This document shows, piece by piece, positions 58,331-64,000 of a stretch of 64,000 bases of DNA; within the stretch, counting starts at the first letter, position 1; every line of letters starts with the position of its first letter. This DNA is from Streptomyces niger (GTDB lineage: Bacteria > Actinomycetota > Actinomycetes > Streptomycetales > Streptomycetaceae), in NCBI RefSeq assembly GCF_000718305.1, contig NZ_JOFQ01000007.1, positions 124,001 to 188,000 of the forward strand. Direction: 5' to 3'. Made by a program: the position numbers and the translations under genes. A model generated the notes under the pieces. The model had not been told where the DNA came from and searched no databases. It saw nothing but the letters and a program-made list of their open reading frames with translations.

Positions 58331-59791
58331 TCAGCCGGCGGTGCCGGCCGTCGGCTTGCGCATGCCGATCGCGGCGACGACTGCGCCGACGGCGGCCGCG
58401 ACGCTGGAGAAGACGAAGGTCGTCAGGTAGTTGCCGGTGCCCGGGTCGGAGCCCAGGATCAGGACGAGCACAGCGAGGCCCAGCGCGGAGAACACGTACT
58501 GCGTGGTGGTCAGCATCGCGGCGCCGACGCCCTGGTTCTCGCCGGGGATGTCGGAGGTGGCGGAGATGAACAGGGCGGGGAAGGCGATGCCGTTGCCCAC
58601 GCCGGACAGCAGCAGGCCCGGGAGCATGCCGAGCACGTAACCGTCCGCGTGCGCGCCGAGGGCGAGCAGGGCCAGCCCCACGGCGGCCACCAGCAGACCG
58701 GTGACGACCATCGGCTTGGGACCGCTTCGGGCGATCAGCTTGTCGGTGATCGCGTTGCCGACGATCACCGTGGCGGTCAGCGGCAGGAACGCCAGGCCGG
58801 CGCTGAGCGGGTTGAACCCGTGCTCGTTCTGCAGGAACAGGGTGACGAGGAAGAATTCCACGCCGATGCTCAGCACGTAGCACGCGTCGATGAGGCAGGC
58901 GACCATCAGGGACCGGGTCTTCCACAGTTGCCGGTCGATCAGCGGGCTGCGGCTGGTGCGTTCCCGGATCACCCAGGCCGCGCCGAGGACGACGAACCCG
59001 CCGAGGCCCAACCAGGTGGAGGCGGCACCCGGGCCGACGTCACCGAGCCGGGACAGGCCGAGGACGAGGAGCAGGATCGCGCCGGTACCGAAGACCGCGC
59101 TGAGGGCGTTCAGCGGGGTCGGCTCGCCGGCGTCGGAGCGGCGCCCCGGCAGCAGGAAGAAGCCGAGGACGATCACCAGCACGACGAACGGGACGTTGAC
59201 GAGGAACACCCACTGCCACGCGATGGCGGTCAGCAGGCCGCCCAGCACCACACCGCCGACCAGTCCGATCGCGCCGACCGCACCCCAGACCGTCATGGCC
59301 CGGTTGCGCTTCGGTCCGGCCGGGAAGATCTGCTGGATCAGGCCGAGCGTGGACGGGTCGAGCAGGCCGGCGCCGATGCCCTGGAGGGCACGGGCGATGA
59401 TGAGCGTGGTGAAGTCGTCGGTGAGCGCGGCGGCCAGCGAGCTCGCGCCGAACAGCGCGGTCGCGCCGAGGAAGACCCGGCGGGCGCCGAAGCGGTCGCC
59501 GATCCGGCCGCCGGTCAGCAGGAATCCGGCGAAGAAGATCGCGTAACCGCTGACCACCCACTGCAGCGAGCTCTCGCCCAGCTTGAGCGCGTCGCCGATG
59601 CTGGGCAGTGCCACGTACACGATCGAGAAGTCGAGAGTGGCGAGGAAGAGCCCGCAGCTCAGCGTGATCAGAGCCCAGATCTGCTTGGGGCTCATCTTGG
59701 CCGAGTCGTCGGACGACGGGGCCGGCCCTGGTGGTGCGTCCTGCGGCGCACCTGCCTTCTGCGGTGTCACTTCTGTTGCTTCCTGGGTCAT
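58331..59791 (-). CDS. MFS exporter (DHA2 type)
   Basis: A 486-residue transporter with 14 predicted membrane segments. Motifs include LDFSIVYVALPSIGDAL in TM1, GRIGDRFGARRVFLG (motif A) and AWQWVFLVNVPF. AAGGAAG precedes ATG 59791. The first ~40 residues are Pro/Ala-rich and cytosolic. It is located between the HAD/PsuG pair and the tailoring genes, so it is probably the cluster's export and self-protection pump. Confidence 0.88.
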   Translation of the reverse strand: MTQEATEVTPQKAGAPQDAPPGPAPSSDDSAKMSPKQIWALITLSCGLFLATLDFSIVYVALPSIGDALKLGESSLQWVVSGYAIFFAGFLLTGGRIGDRFGARRVFLGATALFGASSLAAALTDDFTTLIIARALQGIGAGLLDPSTLGLIQQIFPAGPKRNRAMTVWGAVGAIGLVGGVVLGGLLTAIAWQWVFLVNVPFVVLVIVLGFFLLPGRRSDAGEPTPLNALSAVFGTGAILLLVLGLSRLGDVGPGAASTWLGLGGFVVLGAAWVIRERTSRSPLIDRQLWKTRSLMVACLIDACYVLSIGVEFFLVTLFLQNEHGFNPLSAGLAFLPLTATVIVGNAITDKLIARSGPKPMVVTGLLVAAVGLALLALGAHADGYVLGMLPGLLLSGVGNGIAFPALFISATSDIPGENQGVGAAMLTTTQYVFSALGLAVLVLILGSDPGTGNYLTTFVFSSVAAAVGAVVAAIGMRKPTAGTAG

Positions 59792-59831
59792 GAGACTTCC
59801 TTGTCGGGAGGGGTGGGGGAGGGCGCCGGGG

Positions 59832-60509
59832 CTAGTGCCCGGCGACACCGGTCGGTTCGGAGACGGAGAGGGCCGTGACCACCTCGGCGAAGGAGCGGCA
59901 GAGGCGCGCCGCGTGCGGGGACAGCTCGTCGGCGAAGCCGACGCCATAGGTCACGGCAATCGGAGTCATGCCGGCGGCCGCAGCCATCCGCAGGTCGCCG
60001 ACGGTGTCCCCGGTGTAGGAGCACCGGTCCACCGAGACGCCGAGCCCGGCGGCGGCCAGGATGCCCATCTGCGGGTCCGGCTTGCCGCGCTCGACCATGT
60101 CGTTGCCGATGACGGGGCCGAACAGCGTGCGGATGCCGGTGGCCGCGAGCAGCTTCTCCGCGCTGGCGGAGATCTTGGAGGTGGCGACGGCCAGGCCGAA
60201 GCCCTGTTCACCGAGGGCCCGCAGCCCGTCGGCCACGCCCGGGTACAGCAGGTCGGGCCCCAGGGCCAGCACCTCCCGGTCGAAGAGCTCGCGGTACCGG
60301 GCCACCGTGTGCACCGTGGCCGAGTCCTCGACCGGGCGGCCGATCAGCCGTGCGACGGAGGGTTCCAACGGCTTTCCGATGGTGGGCGCCACCTGCTGGG
60401 GCGTGACCTCGAAGCCGGCCTCCGCGGTCACCCGGACGAGCAGCCGTGCGATGGCGGCGGGGGTGGCGGCGAGCGTGCCGTCCAGATCGAAGATCGCGGC
60501 TCGGTTCAC
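59832..60509 (-). CDS. HAD phosphatase (IndB/AlnB-like)
   Basis: A 225-residue HAD hydrolase with the nucleophile in [11 protein letters not shown], motif II TSK in [10 protein letters not shown], the motif III lysine in ERGKPDPQM and acidic motif IV in [16 protein letters not shown] start overlaps the PsuG stop. PsuG-type C-glycosidases are paired with HAD phosphatases in the indigoidine (IndA/IndB) and alnumycin (AlnA/AlnB) clusters, where the HAD enzyme removes the ribose 5-phosphate after C-C coupling. The same pairing here supports that role. Confidence 0.88.
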   Translation of the reverse strand: MNRAAIFDLDGTLAATPAAIARLLVRVTAEAGFEVTPQQVAPTIGKPLEPSVARLIGRPVEDSATVHTVARYRELFDREVLALGPDLLYPGVADGLRALGEQGFGLAVATSKISASAEKLLAATGIRTLFGPVIGNDMVERGKPDPQMGILAAAGLGVSVDRCSYTGDTVGDLRMAAAAGMTPIAVTYGVGFADELSPHAARLCRSFAEVVTALSVSEPTGVAGH

Positions 60510-61432
60510 TGCTGCTCCCGATTCAGGTCGGCGTAGGCGACGGCCAGTTCGCCGGCCACCCGGGCGGTGCTGATGAGCACGGCTCGGTTGGCCGTCGCGC
60601 TGGCGCCTTCGGTGGCCTGCGAGACGGCCTTCATCAGGTACGGCGTGATGGCGGGACCACGTACGCCCGCCGCCTCGGCCGCGGCCAGGGCCTCGGCGAT
60701 GACCTGCTCCATGTGGTCGCTGTCCAGCGCGTCGGCCTCGCTGATCGGGTGGGTGACCAGCGCTCCGCCGGGCAGGCCCGCGTCCCAGTGCCCGCGCAGG
60801 GCCGCCGCAATGGCGGGGAGGTCGTCCAGGCGCTGCGGGTTGGCGAAGCCGGAGGACCGGCAGTAGAAGGCGGGGAAGTCGTCACAGCGGTAGCCCATGA
60901 CCGGCACCCCGAGGGTCTCCAGGTACTCCAAGGTCAGGCCGAGGTCGAGGATGCTCTTCGCGCCGGCGCAGACCACGGCCACCCTGCTGCGGGTGAACTG
61001 CACCAGGTCGGCGGAGATGTCGAAGGTCTCGCCGGCGCCGCGGTGGACGCCGCCGATACCGGCGGTGGAGAAGACCGGGATGCCGGCCAGGTCCGCCGCG
61101 ACGATGGAGGAGGCGACCGTGGTGGCGCCCAGCCCCCCTCCTGCGAGCACCGGACCGATGTCGCGGCTGCTGACCTTCGGGATCCGGCCGGCGGTGGCGA
61201 ACTCCTCGATCTGCGCGGAGTCCATGCCCACCACGAACTTTCCGCGGGCCAGGCCGATGGTGGCGGGCACCGCTCCGGCGTCGCGCACGGCCTTTTCGAT
61301 GGCGATCGCGGTCTCCGCGTTCGCGGGGTAGGGCAGACCGTGCGCGATGACGGTGGATTCCAGGGCGACCACGGGGCGGTGTTCGGCGAGGGCGTCCGCC
61401 ACCTCTTCGCCGACGTCGATCAACTGCTTCAT
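60506..61432 (-). CDS. psuG: Pseudouridine-5'-phosphate glycosidase-type C-glycosynthase
   Basis: A 308-residue PsuG/IndA-family enzyme. Catalytic landmarks are intact: Glu in [14 protein letters not shown], Lys in [12 protein letters not shown], the metal/phosphate region [11 protein letters not shown], and Asn in [20 protein letters not shown] precedes ATG 61432. PsuG reversibly joins uracil to ribose 5-phosphate through a C-C bond; related enzymes make alnumycin and C-nucleoside antibiotics. Leading a 12-gene operon that lacks primary pyrimidine genes, it is more likely a biosynthetic C-glycosynthase than a salvage enzyme. Confidence 0.92.
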   Translation of the reverse strand: MKQLIDVGEEVADALAEHRPVVALESTVIAHGLPYPANAETAIAIEKAVRDAGAVPATIGLARGKFVVGMDSAQIEEFATAGRIPKVSSRDIGPVLAGGGLGATTVASSIVAADLAGIPVFSTAGIGGVHRGAGETFDISADLVQFTRSRVAVVCAGAKSILDLGLTLEYLETLGVPVMGYRCDDFPAFYCRSSGFANPQRLDDLPAIAAALRGHWDAGLPGGALVTHPISEADALDSDHMEQVIAEALAAAEAAGVRGPAITPYLMKAVSQATEGASATANRAVLISTARVAGELAVAYADLNREQQ

Positions 61433-61519
61433 TTCTTCATCCTTCGTGGGATCGCTGATTTCGGTCCGGGCTTTACCGAAATAGATCCTGCAGGTGTTCG
61501 GGTGAAGAAATCCAGTGAT

Positions 61520-61668
61520 TGGCGTGGCTGGTAGTCGCCTGGCGAAAGGTCGCCATCGAACGAGCGTCGAGGTGCCTGACGTGCAGCTCAGAAGGGGTCG
61601 CCGCGGTACGTCCAGAGCGTGGTGTTTCCTTTGGCGGGTATTCGCCAGAAGTCGGCGGCCGGTCGCCA
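61520..61668. promoter_or_regulatory. TGGCG-N6-CGCCA operator array
   Basis: Two perfect sites, TGGCGAAAGGTCGCCA (61540-61555) and TGGCGGGTATTCGCCA (61632-61647), and a third with one mismatch (61653-61668) lie between psuG and the 70-aa gene. A half-site TGGCG is at 61520. Partners are 20-21 nt apart (61520/61540 and 61632/61653), two helical turns, implying cooperative binding by a cluster regulator. The 61433-61760 gap holds no gene. Confidence 0.6.
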
Positions 61669-61710
61669 AAGGGGGGTCGCGGGAGAATCCCGGGATCTTA
61701 TTCTTCGGGA

Positions 61711-61729
61711 ATCGGAAACGCATTCCGAT
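61711..61729. promoter_or_regulatory. Inverted repeat before the 70-aa gene
   Basis: ATCGGAA (61711-61717) and TTCCGAT (61723-61729) form a perfect 7-bp inverted repeat with a 5-nt spacer, 31 nt before ATG 61761. It could be an operator or a 5'-leader hairpin. Confidence 0.4.
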
Positions 61730-61760
61730 GGCCTACCGCGAAATCCCGAGGAGGTACGTC

Positions 61761-61973
61761 ATGCACGAAACGCCACGTACGGCGCAGCAGTCCGCCCGGG
61801 ACGTCCCGGAGGAGCTCTCCCGGGCGTTGCGCACCATCGAGAGCGCCGACCGGGCGTTCCTCGTCAGTACCGGGCGACCCGAATTGGAGACGCTGGTGTG
61901 GCTGTTGCGCAGAGACCTCAAGGAGCTGGTGGCCGCGTACGGTTCGGCGGTCGTCGGCAGGGACGCGCCATGA
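61761..61973 (+). CDS. Small hypothetical protein (70 aa)
   Basis: A 70-residue helical protein (ELSRALRTIESADRAFLV, LETLVWLLRRDLKELVAAYG). The ATG is preceded by a near-perfect GAGGAGGT at 8 nt, much stronger than most starts here, which makes it a real gene. No membrane helix or known domain. It diverges from psuG across the TGGCG array and converges on the luxR-type gene with an 10-nt gap. Could be a small regulator or carrier-like helper; unknown. Confidence 0.65.
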   Translation: MHETPRTAQQSARDVPEELSRALRTIESADRAFLVSTGRPELETLVWLLRRDLKELVAAYGSAVVGRDAP

Positions 61974-61983
61974 GGCGCCGCAG

Positions 61984-62679
61984 TCAGCGCAGCAGCCCCA
62001 ACTCCTGTGCCTTCGCGCCGGCCTCGAACCGGCTGATGGCGCCCAGGGTGTCCATCGCTCCGGCGACGAGCCGGCTGAGTGTGCGCGGGGAGATCTTCAT
62101 GACGCGCGCGATCTTGTCGTCCTTCATCCCCGAGCTCATCAGCTGCACCGCGGTGAGCTGCGGACCGGTCAGTACGGCGGTCGGGCCGGCGGGGAACTCC
62201 CGGGCCGACCCCCATGACCGCTCGAAGGCCTCGACCAGCAGGGCGACCCCTGCCGGGGTGCGGAACACCTGCTCGCCGATGCCGCCGGCGCCCGACTCCA
62301 TGGCCATGAAGACGGTGTGCCGGTCGATCACCGCGGTGAACACCGGGTGGGTCGGCAGGAGTCGGCACCGCACGCCCATGGCCGTGGCCCGCTCCATGTG
62401 CGCCGCGGCGCCCGGAAGTTTCAGCGCGGCCTCCGGGTACACCGTCCGCACGGTCACTCCGATCGCCCGCAGCTCCTGGTACCACTCCTCGACCTCGTCG
62501 AGGCGGTCCGGTGCGGTCGGCACCGAAAGAGTGAACGCCACGTCGGAGCGGGCGGCGAGAACGGCCCGGCGCCCCGACGGATGGCCGGTGCGTGCCGGAC
62601 GCGGGTGAACCGCGAGGGCCGTCCGGCGGCCTGCGGTCAGCACGCCCGTCTGTCCGGCTGTTCCCTGATGGCCCGTCAT
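61984..62679 (-). CDS. LuxR-type transcriptional regulator
   Basis: A 231-residue regulator. The N-terminal ~150 residues contain WYQELRAIGVTVRTVYPE and FMAMESGAGGIGEQVFRTP, resembling the PLD/TrmB-like effector domain found in actinobacterial LuxR proteins without a receiver. The C-terminal helix-turn-helix reads LTAVQLMSSGMKDDKIARVMKISPRTLSRLVAGAM, split as MKDDKIARVM and ISPRTLSRLV. AGGGGGAGAA precedes the ATG. Divergent from the tautomerase gene. It is the best candidate for binding the TGGCG array and activating the psuG operon. Confidence 0.83.
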   Translation of the reverse strand: MTGHQGTAGQTGVLTAGRRTALAVHPRPARTGHPSGRRAVLAARSDVAFTLSVPTAPDRLDEVEEWYQELRAIGVTVRTVYPEAALKLPGAAAHMERATAMGVRCRLLPTHPVFTAVIDRHTVFMAMESGAGGIGEQVFRTPAGVALLVEAFERSWGSAREFPAGPTAVLTGPQLTAVQLMSSGMKDDKIARVMKISPRTLSRLVAGAMDTLGAISRFEAGAKAQELGLLR

Positions 62680-62782
62680 GTTCTCCCCCTCTGCTGTGGT
62701 GCGTCGTATGCGTCCGCGCTGCGGTGCGGTGCGTGCGGCGTCCCCGCCGTCGCGTCCAGCAGTCCAGCGGCGGTGGAGCCCC

Positions 62783-62818
62783 AGCATAACAAAAATAATA
62801 TTCGCTATGTTCTATGCT
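62783..62818. promoter_or_regulatory. AT-rich divergent promoter island with inverted repeat
   Basis: AGCATA (62783-62788) and TATGCT (62813-62818) flank an AT-rich core (AACAAAAATAATATTCGC) that is exceptional for this DNA. It sits between the divergent luxR-type and tautomerase genes and probably holds both promoters and an operator, perhaps for the ScbR-like protein encoded next. Confidence 0.5.
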
Positions 62819-62851
62819 TGCCCGACCCGGACCTCAACACACGGAGGCGTC

Positions 62852-63076
62852 ATGCCTGTTGTCACGATCGACTGGTGGAGCGGCAGCTCCGCCGCTGCCC
62901 GGGCCCGCACCGTACGGCAGGTGACCGATGCCGTCGCCGAGGGAGCCGGCTGCCCGCACGAGGCGGTCACCGTCATCCTCCGCGAGACGGATCCCTCGTT
63001 CTGGGCCCGCGGCGGCGAGCTGGCCGGACCGGCACCCGACGAGCCCGCCGCCGGTACCGCCGGCCCCACGGCGTGA
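62852..63076 (+). CDS. 4-oxalocrotonate tautomerase-family protein
   Basis: A 74-residue tautomerase. The catalytic Pro1 follows the initiator Met (MPVVTIDWW), and the helix AARARTVRQVTDAVAEGAGC and strand VTVILRETDPSFWARGG complete the beta-alpha-beta unit. GGAGG lies 6 nt before the ATG. These hexameric enzymes shift keto/enol double bonds by Pro1 acting as base. It may tautomerise a cluster intermediate. A ScbR-type regulator gene follows after 4 nt. Confidence 0.83.
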   Translation: MPVVTIDWWSGSSAAARARTVRQVTDAVAEGAGCPHEAVTVILRETDPSFWARGGELAGPAPDEPAAGTAGPTA

Positions 63077-63080
63077 GCGC

Positions 63081-63689
63081 GTGTACGCGAAGCAGGCGCG
63101 CGCCGAACAGACTCAGCGGCGGCTGCTGGGAGCGGCCGCCGCCGAGCTCGCCCGGCACGGATACGCCGGTACGTCCCTCTCCCGGGTCTCCGCCCGCGCA
63201 GACGTCACGATGGGCGCGCTGACGTTCCACTTCCCGTCCAAGGCCCACCTCGCGGAGGCTGTGCACCGACAGGGGCACGAGGCCACCCGGGCGCTGGTCG
63301 GCCGGGTGGCGGCGCGCGGCCTGTCTCCGCTGCAAAGCATCATCGACCTCAGCCATGGTCTGCTGGCCCTGCTGCGGGAGAACGACGCGGTGCGCGCCGC
63401 CTGGCGATCCTCCCGGGACGGGGCCGCCCGGGAGGACTGGTACGACGGTTGGCTGCCGTGGACGGAGCAGCGGGCGGTGGTCGCCGGGCGGGAGCATCAG
63501 CTCCGGCCCGGCTGCCGCCCGGATCTTCTGCCGCTCTTCGTGGAATGTCTCGTGCCGGGGGTGGCCGAGCGCCTCGACGGCACGTCCGCGCACCATGACC
63601 TGCTCACCGCTCTGTGGGCCGGGTTGCTGCCGGGTATCGCGGCGCCCGGGTGCCTCGACTTCCTGCACCCGGGCGGCGCCCCGCCCTGA
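63081..63689 (+). CDS. Gamma-butyrolactone-receptor-type TetR regulator (ScbR/ArpA family)
   Basis: A 202-residue TetR-fold regulator starting at GTG 63081. It begins YAKQARAEQTQRRLLGAAA, with the helix-turn-helix SLSRVSARADVTMGALTFHFPSKAHLAEAV (split as VTMGALTFHFPSK). The C-terminus LLPGIAAPGCLDFLHP matches the LPAIAxPxVL segment of ScbR-family receptors. Such receptors or pseudo-receptors repress antibiotic clusters until a butyrolactone or product binds. No ribosome site is obvious, so coupling to the tautomerase is likely. Supports the view that the flanking genes form a regulated specialised-metabolite cluster. Confidence 0.8.
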   Translation: MYAKQARAEQTQRRLLGAAAAELARHGYAGTSLSRVSARADVTMGALTFHFPSKAHLAEAVHRQGHEATRALVGRVAARGLSPLQSIIDLSHGLLALLRENDAVRAAWRSSRDGAAREDWYDGWLPWTEQRAVVAGREHQLRPGCRPDLLPLFVECLVPGVAERLDGTSAHHDLLTALWAGLLPGIAAPGCLDFLHPGGAPP

Positions 63690-63702
63690 GGCGCGCGGCG
63701 TG

Positions 63703-64000
63703 TCACTGCGCCGTCCAGCCCCCGTCCACCGGCACGGCGGCACCGGTCACGAAGGAGGCCCGGTCGCTGCACAGCCAGGCGGCGGCGTGAGCGACCTCGG
63801 TCGGATCGGCCAGCCGCTGCTGGACGGCGCGCCGGGTGAACGGCTCGGTCAGCGCAGGGTCGTCGGTCAGCACCTGGTCCATCAGCTCGGACCTGGTGCT
63901 GCCCACGACGAGGGCGTTGACTCGGATGCTTTGCTGCCCGTACTCCGAGGCAGCTGCCCGGGTCAGGCCGAGCACCGCGTGCTTGGCCGCGATGTACGGT
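63703..64000 (-). CDS. SDR-family oxidoreductase, C-terminal part
   Basis: The gene runs off the right edge; about 98 C-terminal residues are visible. The catalytic Tyr-x3-Lys appears as YIAAKHAVLGLTRAAAS, followed by SIRVNALVVGSTRSELM and the usual ending FVTGAAVPVDGGWTAQ. This is a classical FabG-like short-chain dehydrogenase. It converges on the ScbR-type gene with a 13-nt gap. Cofactor loop and substrate are outside the window. Confidence 0.85.
   Translation of the reverse strand, partial: PYIAAKHAVLGLTRAAASEYGQQSIRVNALVVGSTRSELMDQVLTDDPALTEPFTRRAVQQRLADPTEVAHAAAWLCSDRASFVTGAAVPVDGGWTAQ

Noticed and set aside
53316..61432. TTA codons marking bldA control of the cluster
   Set aside because: The minus-strand TAA triplets I checked (for example near 53626 and 53954) are out of frame, so there is no evidence for bldA dependence here; the check was by eye and not exhaustive.
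1..64000. Prophage, integrative element or IS remnants to explain the T7SS and cluster islands
   Set aside because: I saw no integrase, transposase, tRNA-associated attachment repeat or terminal inverted repeat in the window.

Overview
The window is high-GC DNA (third codon positions almost always G or C, frequent GTG starts, GTGA and ATGA stop/start overlaps) from a Streptomyces or very close relative. The RNase HI/histidine phosphatase fusion next to a C4 zinc-ribbon gene and a Nif3 gene, the AmfR/RamR-type regulator, a ScbR/ArpA-family receptor and the RNase P RNA all fit that assignment. I saw no rRNA, tRNA, IS element or CRISPR array.

Layout. (1) 1-5.3 kb: 3' end of an amf/ram-like morphogenesis locus, with two half-ABC exporters carrying long proline/alanine-rich disordered regions, facing an AmfR-type response regulator across a strong hairpin. 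(2) 5.5-28.7 kb: a block organised around a KstR-type TetR repressor. Three operators fitting the KstR consensus TnnAACnnGTTnnA lie before a glycosyltransferase/methyltransferase/toroid operon, before a fused acyl-CoA dehydrogenase plus SCP-x thiolase, and before a MaoC hydratase/alcohol dehydrogenase/SDR group. A second palindrome, CTGACG-N3-CGTCAG, is perfect at two places and degenerate at a third. Interspersed are an F420-type oxidoreductase, an amidase lipoprotein, two small-molecule methyltransferases, an MFS pump, a GcvH-like protein and a DesK/DesR plus ABC-2 exporter operon. (3) 28.8-39 kb: conserved core genes (beta-propeller-like protein, Nif3, zinc ribbon, RNase HI fusion, KDPG aldolase, YaaA, RNB exonuclease, MerR regulator) and rnpB. 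(4) 39.4-48.9 kb: a type VII secretion island with a WXG100 protein divergent from an EssC-like FHA/FtsK ATPase, a second WXG100-like protein, a large putative effector, a small membrane protein and three tandem distantly related paralogues of unknown function. (5) 49-64 kb: a probable specialised-metabolite cluster. Twelve co-directional minus-strand genes run from a pseudouridine-5'-phosphate glycosidase (PsuG/IndA/AlnA type) and its HAD phosphatase through an MFS exporter, VOC protein, two cupins, membrane acyltransferase, asparagine synthetase, PrpF isomerase, acyl-CoA-dehydrogenase-fold flavoprotein, dihydroorotase-like hydrolase and flavin reductase. Beside it lie a LuxR-type regulator, a tautomerase, a gamma-butyrolactone-receptor-type regulator and a truncated SDR.

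How the parts work together. KstR-type genes here encode side-chain beta-oxidation steps (dehydrogenase, hydratase, dehydrogenases, thiolase), but no steroid-ring-cleavage gene is present, so the substrate is probably a steroid-like or isoprenoid acyl chain. The right-hand cluster has the enzyme logic of C-nucleoside or C-ribosyl chemistry: PsuG-family C-C bond formation with ribose 5-phosphate, phosphate removal by the HAD enzyme, tailoring of a nitrogen heterocycle, and export. Several intergenic regions carry 28-29 nt tandem repeats, three of which appear to start from the 3' end of the neighbouring gene.
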